Part shown: one piece after another, positions 7,179 through 16,362 of the stretch
How the letters are laid out: each line of letters opens with the position of its first letter
How positions within the stretch are numbered: the first letter of the stretch is position 1
Position numbers and translations under genes: made by a program
Assembly (NCBI GenBank): GCA_029167225.1
Contig: JARFNK010000020.1
Location: 32,984-96,983 of the forward strand
DNA length: 64,000 bases
Origin: Sphingobium arseniciresistens
GTDB taxonomy: Bacteria; Pseudomonadota; Alphaproteobacteria; Sphingomonadales; Sphingomonadaceae
Reading direction: 5' to 3'
Notes under the pieces: generated by a model
The model's database searches: none
Seen by the model: only the letters and a program-made list of their open reading frames with translations
What the model was told of the DNA's origin: nothing

Positions 7179-9043
7179 GCCTGGCCCTTCGCAAGCTGGA
7201 GGTGCATGGGCATCTGCTCGGTCTTCGCGCTTTCGGTCGCGATCGCGCGCAGCAGGTGGGCAGAACCGATCTTGCCGCCCTCGGCCGCCGCCAGGAAGGC
7301 AGCATTGAGCGCGATGTTGCGGATGCTGCCGCCCGCGACGGAGAGCCGGCCCAGCTCGTCCCAATTGGGCGCATCGACCAGTTGGTCGCTCGGCAACGCC
7401 CGGCGCCACAGCTCCGCGCGCAGTTGCCGGTCCGGGAAAGGGAAGTGGATGATATAGCGGATGCGCCGGAGGAAGGCGTCGTCCAGCCCGCCCTTCTGGT
7501 TGGTGGTCAGGATAGCGAGGCCGCGATAGCGCTCCATCCGCTGGAGCAGGTAGCTCACCTCCATATTGGCGTAGCGATCATGGCTGTCGCGTACTTCGCT
7601 GCGCTTGCCGAAGATCGCGTCCGCCTCGTCGAACAACAGCACGCTGCCGCCCGCCTCGGCACCGGCAAAGACCCTGTCGAGATTCTTGCTGGTCTCGCCG
7701 ATATATTTGCTGACTACCTGAGAGAGGTCGACATGCAGCAGGTCCAGCCTCAGCGCGCCCGCCAGCGCCTCGGCCGCCGTCGTCTTCCCCGCGCCGCTCG
7801 GTCCGGAGAACAGGGCAGTAATGCCAAGGCCCCGCCCGCTGGCGCCCTCCATCCCCCAGCGGCCATAGACGGTCGCCTGATGCACGACCTGATCCTCCAG
7901 TGCGTCCAGCGACGCGCGCTGCGCGGGGGGCAGGACGAGATCGTCGAGCCCCAGTTTCGGCATGATCCGTGTGACATTGCCGCCAAGGTCGCGACGCGCG
8001 CGGATCCGTGCCTCGTTCCAGGCGGCCTCGATCCGGCGAGGGCCTTCCGCAAGCGAGCGCGCTTCGGCAGCAGCATGGAGCAGGTCGGCGGGATCGAGGG
8101 AGAACTGGTAGGCGAGCCGGGCGATCCCCTCTCCCTCTTCCGGTACTTCCAACGCGCGCGCCCAAAGCGACTGCCGGGCCGCATAGCTGAGCGCAGGCAA
8201 TTCGAAGAGCGCGACGGGCCGGGAGAGGTCGGCGGTTCCCCCGGTCAGGACTAATGGCGGCTCGAACTGTTCGGCAAAGCCCTCGACCGGAGCGAAAGCC
8301 ATGTCCGGCCCGGCACCCGTCACGGGCAGGTCGATCACCGGAAGCGCGCCGCAGAGCAGGGTTTCACGCTCCCACAGCCGCGCCAGTGCGCGCTGCTTCT
8401 CGCCTCCGGGGGGGATGTCACCGGCATTGACGAGCCAGGGTGACAGACCAAGAGCGAGCGCCGCGCGGCGCGCGACCATAAGGCGGCCCATGCGATCGAC
8501 GCCGCGCAGCAGGATCACGGGCGCGTCCCGTGCGCCGCGCAGGCGGCTGGCGATCCCCTGCGCGATCTCCTCCCAGCTTGCGGGCAACATGTCCGGCGTG
8601 GTGAGCGGCTTGGCCCCGCGCGCCGCGCTGCTGCAGCTGTCAGACAGGCCGGCGAGCCAGTCACACAGCCAGGGGTCGATCGACAGCGGCGCTGCGAGCC
8701 AGCTCCCGGCGCTCGACCAGTTGAGCAGCGACCAGCGCTGGAGCGCTGCGTCTGGGGCAAAGGCATCCCAACTGCCCCCCTCGATCCGCGCCATCGCCAG
8801 GGCCGGGGTAAGCCCACCTTCCGCGCCCAGCGCGACCGCAATCCGGGGGTCGAGGACAACCGCAGCCGCCATCAGCACAAGATCTATCTCGAAGGGGCTG
8901 AGCGAGAAGCGCTGCTGCAGGATGGCGATGCGCGTGCCAGCTTCCGGTTCGTTAGCGGCCGGCGCAGCCTCTCCACGCCAGCGATGCGCTGCACTGGCAA
9001 TCGCCCCGATCAGGGCGGCGCGGCTGTCTGCACGCCCGCTCAC
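7175..9043 (-). CDS. AAA+ ATPase of the injection system (Afp15-like)
   Basis: A 622-aa protein with a GTG start at 9043 that overlaps the stop of the DUF4255 gene (GTGA). Upstream in-frame sequence is a shadow of that gene. The N-terminal two thirds is a helical domain with a degenerate first AAA-like region. The C-terminal AAA module has Walker A GPSGAGKT (about 414-421), Walker B VLLFDEADAIFG (about 468-479) and sensor-1 ILTTNQKGGLDDAFLRRI. It belongs to the Cdc48/FtsH-like group found in nearly every eCIS locus and probably acts in assembly or cargo loading in the cytoplasm. Confidence 0.9.
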   Translation of the reverse strand: MSGRADSRAALIGAIASAAHRWRGEAAPAANEPEAGTRIAILQQRFSLSPFEIDLVLMAAAVVLDPRIAVALGAEGGLTPALAMARIEGGSWDAFAPDAALQRWSLLNWSSAGSWLAAPLSIDPWLCDWLAGLSDSCSSAARGAKPLTTPDMLPASWEEIAQGIASRLRGARDAPVILLRGVDRMGRLMVARRAALALGLSPWLVNAGDIPPGGEKQRALARLWERETLLCGALPVIDLPVTGAGPDMAFAPVEGFAEQFEPPLVLTGGTADLSRPVALFELPALSYAARQSLWARALEVPEEGEGIARLAYQFSLDPADLLHAAAEARSLAEGPRRIEAAWNEARIRARRDLGGNVTRIMPKLGLDDLVLPPAQRASLDALEDQVVHQATVYGRWGMEGASGRGLGITALFSGPSGAGKTTAAEALAGALRLDLLHVDLSQVVSKYIGETSKNLDRVFAGAEAGGSVLLFDEADAIFGKRSEVRDSHDRYANMEVSYLLQRMERYRGLAILTTNQKGGLDDAFLRRIRYIIHFPFPDRQLRAELWRRALPSDQLVDAPNWDELGRLSVAGGSIRNIALNAAFLAAAEGGKIGSAHLLRAIATESAKTEQMPMHLQLAKGQA

Positions 9044-10335
9044 GCCGGCACCGTGATGAATTGCGTGGGATCGAACACCGGCGGGACGGCGAGCCGGTCG
9101 ATCAGCCAGCTGTCTACGCCGTCGATGCGCAGCCGCGCGGCCTGGCTGCCCGGCTGCAGCCGCTCGAAGCGGAAGCGCAACTGGTTGCCAGCCACCGCCA
9201 GGTCGAGCGCCGTCGCCTCGCGCCCGCCAATGGTGAGCGTCGCGAACTGGCCGGGGCGGACATTGGGGACGAGTTGAAGATCGATCGTCACGCTCTGGTC
9301 TCCCGCGCGGGCCATGGCGGCAGGCGGCAAGGTCATGCGCGGCGCGATCGCGACGCCCAGCCCGTTGGTGCGGCGCGGCGAAGGCTCTCCGGCACGCTGC
9401 ACGTCCAGCTCGACCGTGAACGGCCCGGCACACCAGGCGGCGGGCGCATTGGGGATGGTCACGCGCACCCGGTCATGCGCGACATCGGCTGCCGCGACCG
9501 GTACCACGATGGGCGCGGCAAGCCGGGCGCTGGTGAAGCGCGCCGTCACCGGATTGCCATCCAGATGATGGCCGCGCAGGGTGATCGCCTCGCCCAGCCG
9601 CACGCTCGGCTGCTCGGCCGGCAGGATGACGGCAGTGATCCCCGGATAGGGCGGCACGAGATCGGGCTGGACGTCGACGCCGCGATTGTCCGGGCCGAGG
9701 GTCAGCACCGGCAGCGGCCTGACGGCGGGATCGCGCCGCTCGATAATGACGACGCTCGCCATATAGGTCGCCGCGCTACGCAGGTTCGTCTGGCAGGCCG
9801 TCCACAGGCGGGATTGTTCGTCCAGCGACATGTAGACCGGCGTGATCCGCACCTGCTCGAGCTGGTCGGCCAGGAAGGTCTGCCCCAGCGACTGGAGTGA
9901 AGGCGGCAGGTCGCCGCCGATCGCGGGCATCGCGTCGAGCGCCGTGCGGATCTCGGCCCGGCTGATGACGGGATGCTCATGCAGGATCTGCATCGCATAG
10001 CCGAGCAGGATCTCGCCATGCAGGTCGGCGCTGCCATGGGCGCTGATCAGATAATGGAGATCCAGCGCCAGCGGCGTGTTGGCGACCCGTCGGCCGGCCG
10101 GATCACGCGTCGGCAGGAATTCGTTGACCAGCCCCAAATTGGGGCTGACGCCGTGGAGGAAGATGTTGAGGGTCGAGTCCGCCTCGGCGCGCAGCCCCTC
10201 GGTAATGTCCGGCGGCCGCGCCCGCACGTTGACATTGCCGCCCAACGTGCCGGAGACGTCGGCATCGACGAGCCCGTCGTTCAGGATATCGCGCAGGATC
10301 TGCGTCACCCCGGCAATGGCAAGCGCGCTGCTCAT
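9040..10335 (-). CDS. DUF4255 tail terminator / cap protein (Afp16/Pvc16-like)
   Basis: A 431-aa protein. The N-terminal ~190 residues match DUF4255 (Pvc16 N-terminal domain): IAGVTQILRDILNDGLVDAD, NIFLHGVSPNLGLVNEFLPT, LDLHYLISAHG and the ILGYAMQ-like LGYAMQILHEHPVISR. The C-terminal part holds two beta-rich segments, with an IPT-like stretch RLGEAITLRGHHLDGNPVTA. Afp16-type proteins cap the distal tube and set length together with the tape measure. It overlaps both neighbours by 4 bp. Confidence 0.88.
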   Translation of the reverse strand: MSSALAIAGVTQILRDILNDGLVDADVSGTLGGNVNVRARPPDITEGLRAEADSTLNIFLHGVSPNLGLVNEFLPTRDPAGRRVANTPLALDLHYLISAHGSADLHGEILLGYAMQILHEHPVISRAEIRTALDAMPAIGGDLPPSLQSLGQTFLADQLEQVRITPVYMSLDEQSRLWTACQTNLRSAATYMASVVIIERRDPAVRPLPVLTLGPDNRGVDVQPDLVPPYPGITAVILPAEQPSVRLGEAITLRGHHLDGNPVTARFTSARLAAPIVVPVAAADVAHDRVRVTIPNAPAAWCAGPFTVELDVQRAGEPSPRRTNGLGVAIAPRMTLPPAAMARAGDQSVTIDLQLVPNVRPGQFATLTIGGREATALDLAVAGNQLRFRFERLQPGSQAARLRIDGVDSWLIDRLAVPPVFDPTQFITVPA

Positions 10336-11042
10336 CGCCGCCCTGCCCTGCGATCGGCGAGATAGGAGGACAGGGTTACGGTCCGCTCGCGCCGCATCGG
10401 CGCCGGCCCCGCTCCAGGCTGCATCGGGGGCACGAGTTCGATACGGCCGATTTCGATGATGAGGGTTTCACTTTCGTCCTCACCGCTGTCTGGATCGGCG
10501 GAGGCGGGATTTGGCCGAGAGGGTGTTGACGAGCCAGCCTGTTGAGATTGAGAAGGCTCCCCTTCGCCCTGAATGGGCGCGGACGGGAATGTCGGCGCGG
10601 CAGGCACGGGCCTCATCGCTACGGTGGCTTCGACCTTTGGTCCGTTCAACCCTTGGATCGGAGTTTCGCCAAGGGAGGCGGGCTTCAGCGGCTTTATGGG
10701 ATGGTCCTCCCCCCGTCCCGATGGCTCCCCCCCTGTCGCGAGGAAGGCAGGCGATTGCAGCTCAGGCGTCTGACGGAGCATGGCAGGCTGCTGCGACACG
10801 GCGACCTGCGCCGAAGGACTGGCGCGTGCCGGCGTGGGGCCATGTTCATCCACATCTGCCGAGATTGCGCGGCGGGCCTGCACCGGGCGATCTTCCACCA
10901 GATGCTCCTCCACCACCTCGCCGGCCCAGTCGGAATCCTCGCCAGCCGCCACCGCCGCGGGCTGCGCCGGCGCACGCAGGCCCGGTTCGCCCGAGGCATC
11001 GCCGGCGACGCGCGCGATCAGCCTGTCGAGCACGCCGCTCAT
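10332..11042 (-). CDS. Pro/Ser-rich eCIS operon protein of unknown function
   Basis: A 236-aa protein starting MSGVLDRLIARVAGDASGEP. The ATG at 11042 overlaps the preceding stop. Residues about 25-200 are low-complexity and rich in Pro, Ser, Ala and Gln, with no predicted fold. The C-terminus becomes ordered: ESETLIIEIGRIELVPPMQ, then RRERTVTLSSYLADRRAGRR. I do not recognise the family. An amphipathic N-terminus, disordered middle and short conserved-looking C-terminal peptide suggest a linker or docking protein, perhaps part of the length-control machinery, since no separate tape measure is visible in the window. Confidence 0.7.
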   Translation of the reverse strand: MSGVLDRLIARVAGDASGEPGLRAPAQPAAVAAGEDSDWAGEVVEEHLVEDRPVQARRAISADVDEHGPTPARASPSAQVAVSQQPAMLRQTPELQSPAFLATGGEPSGRGEDHPIKPLKPASLGETPIQGLNGPKVEATVAMRPVPAAPTFPSAPIQGEGEPSQSQQAGSSTPSRPNPASADPDSGEDESETLIIEIGRIELVPPMQPGAGPAPMRRERTVTLSSYLADRRAGRR

Positions 11043-11731
11043 CCCATCACCATGTCGACATAGGAGGCGCGGCGGCGCTCCGGCAGGGCAAGGATCGCGT
11101 CCTCGCTCCATCCATAGGCGCGGGCGAGCAGATGCACCTGCGTCAGCAAATTGCGTGCGCGCGTCGCCATCCGATCCCACAGAAATGCGGCGGCGTCGAA
11201 GCTGACCTGCTGGTCGGTCCCGCATTCCGGGCAGGACGTGGCGATCACGGGATCGAGCAGCGGATCGGCGGCGACCAGCGCCTGCCCGACCCGCTCGACA
11301 TCGCCGGGTGTCAGCGGTGCGCCTGCCTGATGCGCAAGGCAGGATTGCGCCAGCGCCCCAGCCGGGTCGCCGGCCTGCTGGCTGGCAATGATGTCACGGG
11401 TCGTCGGCAAGCGGAGATTGTGCGTGTCCCCGCTCGCCAGCGTGACACTTGCCTCACCCACCGGACCACAGGCCTCGGCGAATGCGAGAGCGTCGAAGCC
11501 GATCTCGATAATCGCGCCGCAAGCAGCGCAATCCGCTACTGCCTCGACATCCCGCCCGAAGCCTTCTGCCAGCACCGCGATGAACCGCCGGTCGCGTTCG
11601 CCGACCGACATGTTTTCGGCCGCATCGGCGTCACCCAGCAGGGCGAGCAGCAGCCGTGCCCGCTCCGGCGCGGTCGCGGTTCGGCCACCCTCCCAGGCGG
11701 CGATGACGTGCTGGTCGGACAGGAACGACAT
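11039..11731 (-). CDS. Zinc-ribbon baseplate protein, T4 baseplate hub-chaperone-like
   Basis: A 230-aa acidic protein with two CxxC pairs (CAACG about residue 88 and CPECG about residue 172), which together could bind one zinc ion. The arrangement and C-terminus (LLTQVHLLARAYGWSEDAIL, then LPERRRASYVDMV) resemble phage T4-type baseplate hub assembly proteins found in contractile tail operons. The '...YGWSEDAILALPERRRxxY' ending is common in this group. It lies 19 nt after the tube gene. The chaperone role is inferred from the family. Confidence 0.7.
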   Translation of the reverse strand: MSFLSDQHVIAAWEGGRTATAPERARLLLALLGDADAAENMSVGERDRRFIAVLAEGFGRDVEAVADCAACGAIIEIGFDALAFAEACGPVGEASVTLASGDTHNLRLPTTRDIIASQQAGDPAGALAQSCLAHQAGAPLTPGDVERVGQALVAADPLLDPVIATSCPECGTDQQVSFDAAAFLWDRMATRARNLLTQVHLLARAYGWSEDAILALPERRRASYVDMVMG

Positions 11732-11750
11732 GGGACGGCAGTCCTTTGGT

Positions 11751-12278
11751 TCAGCGCGGCTCGGTGTAGCTGGGCTCGGCTGGTTCCTTCACATCGACAT
11801 CACGCTCCCAGCCCTCATTTTCGAGCTTCAGCGTCTGGATGGCGATGGCGCTGCCCTTCGCGTCCAGTTCCGGCAGGGCCTGGAATTCGGACACCCAGCA
11901 GCGGAACAGGCGGTAGGCGATGGCAAGCTGCCCGGCCTCGTTATACACTTCCAGCACGAGATCCTTGCGGAAGTCCTTAAGCGACACTTCCGCGCCCAGG
12001 CCGGAACCGAAGTTCCACACCTTGTTCGCCCATTGCTCGAAATGCTTGTCATGGGTAACGCCGCGTTCCAGCGTGACCGCCTCGAACTTGCTCTGCCCCG
12101 GCGAACGCCGCACGCTGCTCGGGTCGCCGCCCTCGCGATGCTCGACGACTTCGGTGGTGCGCTTGAGTGCGCTGACCTTGGACACGCCGGCGATATAAGT
12201 GCCGCCGACCTCCTTCACCCGGAATTTATAGCTTTTATAGGGATCGTAGCGTTGCGCGTTGACCGTGAACTGAGCCAT
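11751..12278 (-). CDS. Injection-system inner tube protein (T4 gp19-like)
   Basis: A 175-aa protein with the hallmark N-terminus FTVNAQRYDPYKSYKFRVK, then VSKVSALKRTTEVVEHREGG and a C-terminal block ALPELDAKGSAIAIQTLKLE plus NEGWERD. This is the conserved phage tail-tube family of Afp1/Afp5 and gp19. Hexamers stack to form the rigid inner tube inside the sheath. Only one tube gene is visible, whereas Afp has two or three paralogues. It starts 12 nt after the sheath stop. Confidence 0.93.
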   Translation of the reverse strand: MAQFTVNAQRYDPYKSYKFRVKEVGGTYIAGVSKVSALKRTTEVVEHREGGDPSSVRRSPGQSKFEAVTLERGVTHDKHFEQWANKVWNFGSGLGAEVSLKDFRKDLVLEVYNEAGQLAIAYRLFRCWVSEFQALPELDAKGSAIAIQTLKLENEGWERDVDVKEPAEPSYTEPR

Positions 12279-12290
12279 GTCGCCTTCCCT

Positions 12291-14264
12291 TTATGCCTGC
12301 GCCTGGCCAGCGAGAAGCTGGAGGCTGATGATGACGAATTCGGCGGGCTTGAGCGGGGCGAAGCCGATGAACACATTGACGATGCCCGCATTGATGTCGT
12401 CCTGCGTCGTCGTCTCAGCGTCGCACTTGACCAGATAGGCCTGCCGCGGGGAGGCACCCTGGAAGGCGCCCTGCCGGAAGAGCTGCTGCATGAAGGAGCC
12501 CGCCGCCGCGCGGATCTGTGCCCAGAGCGGCTCGTCATTGGGTTCGAACACCACCCATTGCAATCCCCGGAACAGCGATTCCTCCACGAACAGCGCGAGC
12601 CGTCGCACCGGCGTATATTTCCAGTCGGATGCGAGGATATCCGCCCCGTCGAGCGTGCGCGCCCCCCATACCACGCTGCCGACCACGTCGAAGTTGCGCA
12701 GGGCATTGAGGCCGAGCGGATTGAGCTGGCCATGCTCGGGATCGGTCAGGGTATATTCGAGACCTGACACGCCGGAGAGCGTCGCCTCTATCCCGGCGGG
12801 TGCCTTCCAAACGCCGCGCGCGCCGTCGGTCCGGGCGTAGATGCCCGCCACGGTGCCGCTCGACCCGATCGTCCGCAGGCGGTTGCCGTTCAGCGGATCG
12901 GGCACCTGCACGCGGGGGAAATAGGCCGCCGCGTTGCGGCTGCGCAGGCCGTTGCTCGCGACCTCGCCCAGCCAGGTCTGTGCCGCGTCGAGGCTGGCGG
13001 TGTTGGGCGCGACGTCGATCAGGGCGAAGGCCCTGCGCTCGACGCAATAGGCGATCGCGCCGCTCATCACCGCCGCCAGATCCGTCACGTCGCCCAATGT
13101 CGCCGCCTCGGGGATCATCAGGATGTTGAAGAGGTTGACGTCCTCCAGCGCGAACAGCCCGGTCTTGTTCCCGCGCACGCCCAGCAGGGCGGCGGAGGTC
13201 AGCGCGCCGGCATCGGTGCCGGCCGTTGCCGCGCTCAGGAAACCGGCGGGCGCCGCAGTGCTGCCCAGAGCATATTGCTGGACATTCTCCACCGCATTGT
13301 CACCGGCCCGCAGTGACAATGTCGCGGCAAGATCACCCACATTGTCGTCGAACGTCATGATGAGGTCGGGCGCGTAATTGGGGCCGGAGCGACCGGCGAG
13401 TACCCGCAGCCGCCCGTCGCCCGTCACCTGCACGGTCGCCCCGGCGAAGAGGGGGTCGGCGGGACGACCGGCACGCAGCGCGCCTTCCAGCACGCCGCGC
13501 GCCTCGGGCAGAGAGGTGAGCGCGGCCGCGAGCACGGGCACCACGATCTGGGATGTCGTGCCGTCGATCGTGACATCGAGCGTATTGGTCAGCTGCATGC
13601 CGGCGAAACCGCCGACATTCACGACATCGCTGACGGTGCCGGTGGCGACCGGCCGCGCGCGGGTCCATCCGGCATCGCGCGACAGCTGGATCATCCGTGA
13701 TCCCGCGTTCACGATGTCGATCGCAAAGCTCGGGCCGTCGTCCATCAGCAGGTTGCGGAAGGTTTCCGACCGCACCACGATTTCTCGCCCATTTTCGGCG
13801 CGCACCTCGTTGACCGTCAGGTTGAAACCATTGGCGGCGTCGCTCGCCTCATGATCGACATCGATGCGGATATTGTCACCCCAGCTGCCGGGATCACCAA
13901 CGCTCGTGCCGCGCACCTGCCGGCCTGCGGTGGCCAGCAACGCCTCCGCCGCGCCGCCGGCGTCATTGTGGTTGAGCGTGGCATCGGCCGGCGCGCCGCC
14001 CGGCGCGACCCGCACCACCACCAGTTGCGATCCGCCGTTCAGGAAGAATTGCTTCACCTGATAGCTCGCCTCAGAGGCGGCGCTGAGCCCCCCGAAATCG
14101 CGTTCGAACTCACCGGGGTTGAACACGGTCAAGGCGGTGTCCGAGGGACCACGCGCAAAGCCGCCGACGATCGCCCCGATGGACGTCGCGACGCCTATGA
14201 TGGTGCGGATGCCGCTGGGAAGTTCCTGGACGTAGACACCGGGATAGGTCGGGGAAACGGGCAT
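12291..14264 (-). CDS. Contractile sheath protein
   Basis: A 657-aa protein starting MPVSPTYPGVYVQELPSGIR, a typical sheath N-terminus. A GGAGC ribosome site precedes the ATG at 14264. The C-terminal domain has LRNFDVVGSVVWGARTLDGA, then WKYTPVRRLALFVEESLFRG and QWVVFEPNDEPLW, diagnostic of phage tail sheath protein FI. The middle (about 110-370) is the variable surface domain. Contraction of this sheath drives the tube. It is the first clear gene of the operon. Its size is larger than Afp2-type sheaths, owing to the inserted middle domain. Confidence 0.95.
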   Translation of the reverse strand: MPVSPTYPGVYVQELPSGIRTIIGVATSIGAIVGGFARGPSDTALTVFNPGEFERDFGGLSAASEASYQVKQFFLNGGSQLVVVRVAPGGAPADATLNHNDAGGAAEALLATAGRQVRGTSVGDPGSWGDNIRIDVDHEASDAANGFNLTVNEVRAENGREIVVRSETFRNLLMDDGPSFAIDIVNAGSRMIQLSRDAGWTRARPVATGTVSDVVNVGGFAGMQLTNTLDVTIDGTTSQIVVPVLAAALTSLPEARGVLEGALRAGRPADPLFAGATVQVTGDGRLRVLAGRSGPNYAPDLIMTFDDNVGDLAATLSLRAGDNAVENVQQYALGSTAAPAGFLSAATAGTDAGALTSAALLGVRGNKTGLFALEDVNLFNILMIPEAATLGDVTDLAAVMSGAIAYCVERRAFALIDVAPNTASLDAAQTWLGEVASNGLRSRNAAAYFPRVQVPDPLNGNRLRTIGSSGTVAGIYARTDGARGVWKAPAGIEATLSGVSGLEYTLTDPEHGQLNPLGLNALRNFDVVGSVVWGARTLDGADILASDWKYTPVRRLALFVEESLFRGLQWVVFEPNDEPLWAQIRAAAGSFMQQLFRQGAFQGASPRQAYLVKCDAETTTQDDINAGIVNVFIGFAPLKPAEFVIISLQLLAGQAQA

Positions 14265-14280
14265 GGCGATAGCTCCGTCA

Positions 14281-14433
14281 TTAGCGAGAAGAAGGGGGAT
14301 CGATGTGCGGGTTGCGGAAGGGCAGCCAGCCGCCGAGCGCCTGGCGCGGCGGGGCATGATCGGCACGGAAAACCCGGTGTGACCGGCGGAAGGAAATCAG
14401 CTTTCCTCCAAAGTGGATCTGCGTTCTGGGCAT
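14281..14433 (-). CDS. Possible 50-aa leader protein before the sheath gene
   Basis: ATG at 14433 preceded by AGGGGGGTGT, a strong Shine-Dalgarno-like run; the frame ends 16 nt before the sheath start. The product is basic and aromatic (MPRTQIHFGGKLISFRRSHR at the start, with PPRQALGGWLPF later). No family is recognised. It could be a real first gene of the eCIS operon or a chance frame in the leader. Confidence 0.35.
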   Translation of the reverse strand: MPRTQIHFGGKLISFRRSHRVFRADHAPPRQALGGWLPFRNPHIDPPSSR

Positions 14434-15106
14434 ACACCCCCCTGTTATTTTGTTCTTTATCAGGCGCAGCAAAGCCTGCCTTTGGATCATATAATCCAAA
14501 GGATTACGACACATCATCCGCGCAAATACGGACAATGAAGAAAACATTTCTCAATATGTGGCTATAAATTCGCCCAATGAACCAAGACGAATTTCGCTCT
14601 TTTTTAGCGCGACCCTGTCATCGACTGTCAGGACATTTTCCTTTCGGTAGACCTGACTTAAAGCGAACTTGATTTTGCGTAGGAAAATGATCGGACTCAA
14701 CCCGCGCAACTGTCAAGATCAATCTGCATTAACCTCATATCGGGCGACCAGCGGTTGCATAATCGGGGTCGATGACATGCTGCATCGCAACGACTGTGCC
14801 GTTTTGGAACAGGTTTCAGCGGCGGATTGATGTCACAAACCCGTGTGCGGTCATCCAGCAATTATTGAGGTGAGTCGCCCCGGCTGTGGTGATTTTTCAT
14901 CGGGTCGATCCGGCTTTCGATCGACATGGCTTACCCAAAATCCGATCGACACATCCCCCTTGCTTCAATTCCATATTGCGATAGCATATCCCACATATAG
15001 AATAACCATGGACAACTCTCTGTACGGGACACGTCATATTTGGGGGAGAGACTATGCTGCTGCACGGTTCACGGCTCCGCGCCATGTTTCTTGTGGTGAG
15101 GCAGAA
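14434..15106 (+). promoter_or_regulatory. Divergent intergenic region between eCIS operon and galactanase gene
   Basis: About 670 bases without a convincing gene, much richer in A/T than the flanks around 14450-14720 (for example the run near 14660-14690). It must hold the promoter of the eCIS operon on the minus strand and of the GH53 gene on the plus strand. I see no clear operator palindrome. A longer in-frame extension of GH53 back to 14843 lacks family character and is not counted. Confidence 0.5.
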
Positions 15107-16333
15107 ATGACGGAGATCGATCGACGCGCGGCCCTGGGCCTGCTCGCGCTTCCCCTTCTCCCCGTGCCAGCCCTTGCCGCGACCAATCCATCCGGCGCCC
15201 GCCCCGGCCCCTATATGATCGGTGCGGACATTTCCTGGATCCCCGAGGACGCAGCCGCCGGCGCGCGCTATTTCGTGAACGACAAGCAGCAGGATCCCAT
15301 TGGCCTGCTGCGTGACGCGGGCTTCAACTATATCCGCCTGCGCATATTCGTCGATCCGGCCAGGGGCTATTCGGCGCGGGAACCGGACAAGGCATGGGCC
15401 GGGCTGGCGCAAACGATAAAGCTTGGCCGACGAATCAAGCTGGCGGGCATGGGGCTGGCGCTGAGCTTCCACTATTCCGACACATGGGCCGACCCCGAAC
15501 ATCAGAATGTGCCGGCCGCATGGGCCGGGCTCGATCTTCCTGGCCTTGCCCGCGCCGTGGAAGCCCATACCCACGACACGCTGGTCGCGATGCGAGCCGG
15601 CGGCGCCCCGGTCGACATGGCCGTGATCGGCAATGAGATCACTTTCGGCATGTTGTGGCCATATGGCCGCGTGCGCCTGTCCACGCCCACGGGCAATCCG
15701 GTGACGGACGCCAATCATCGCGATGTCGGCGCGGTCGGCGGATTCGACGGTCTCGCCGCGTTCTTGCGCGCAGGTATTACGGGGGCACGCGCGGCGGAAC
15801 CTGCAGTCCACATCCAGTTGCACAATCATCTGGGCAGGCACTGGCCGGTGGTCCGCGAATGGACCGACGAACTGCTCGCGCGGGACGTGAATTTCGACGT
15901 CATCGGCTTCTCCTGCTACCAGCAGCGCGCGCAGGGCGACTGGGCCGAGACCTTCGCGAACTTCCTGTCGCGCTATCCCGGCAAGGGCCTGCTCGCCGCG
16001 GAATATTCCAGCCGGAAGCGCTATCTCAACGATCTGGTACACGGCTTGCCCGACAATCGCGGCTGGGGCACGTTCATCTGGGAACCGACCCGCCATCAGG
16101 AAGCGATCTTCGACATGAACGGCAAGAATGCCGGCGAAGGGCCGAAGCCCGACCTGCTTTCGCAGGGGTTGAACAGTGCAGAGGCGCCGGGCGGCATCGC
16201 GGCAACCGGAAACGCGCCAAAACCGCCTGCCCCAAAGCCGGAACCGGGCAAGGCCATGGGCCATGGCGGCGACTATATCGCCAATGAGCTGATCGACGAG
16301 TATCGCAAGATGGCCAGGGATTATCTGCGTTGA
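15107..16333 (+). CDS. Arabinogalactan endo-beta-1,4-galactanase, GH53
   Basis: A 408-aa secreted enzyme. The ATG at 15107 follows GTGAGG and starts a twin-arginine-like signal (EIDRRAALGLLALPLLPVPA, cut near ALAA). The mature part shows GH53 motifs: ADISWIPEDAAAGARYF, DAGFNYIRLRIFVDP, acid/base E177 in VIGNEITFGMLWP, and nucleophile E299 in GLLAAEYS. GH53 enzymes cut beta-1,4-galactan side chains of rhamnogalacturonan I. A proline-rich tail (KPPAPKPEPGK) follows the catalytic domain. It overlaps or abuts the GH43-like gene and is read with it. Confidence 0.92.
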   Translation: MTEIDRRAALGLLALPLLPVPALAATNPSGARPGPYMIGADISWIPEDAAAGARYFVNDKQQDPIGLLRDAGFNYIRLRIFVDPARGYSAREPDKAWAGLAQTIKLGRRIKLAGMGLALSFHYSDTWADPEHQNVPAAWAGLDLPGLARAVEAHTHDTLVAMRAGGAPVDMAVIGNEITFGMLWPYGRVRLSTPTGNPVTDANHRDVGAVGGFDGLAAFLRAGITGARAAEPAVHIQLHNHLGRHWPVVREWTDELLARDVNFDVIGFSCYQQRAQGDWAETFANFLSRYPGKGLLAAEYSSRKRYLNDLVHGLPDNRGWGTFIWEPTRHQEAIFDMNGKNAGEGPKPDLLSQGLNSAEAPGGIAATGNAPKPPAPKPEPGKAMGHGGDYIANELIDEYRKMARDYLR

Positions 16334-16362
16334 GCGACCTGCGGGAAACGTCGGGGTTGTCG

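Noticed and set aside
1-14264. Prophage or type VI secretion system
   Set aside because: No capsid, portal, terminase, integrase or TssJ/L/M/ClpV genes; DUF4157, DUF4255 and the AAA+ ATPase point to eCIS.
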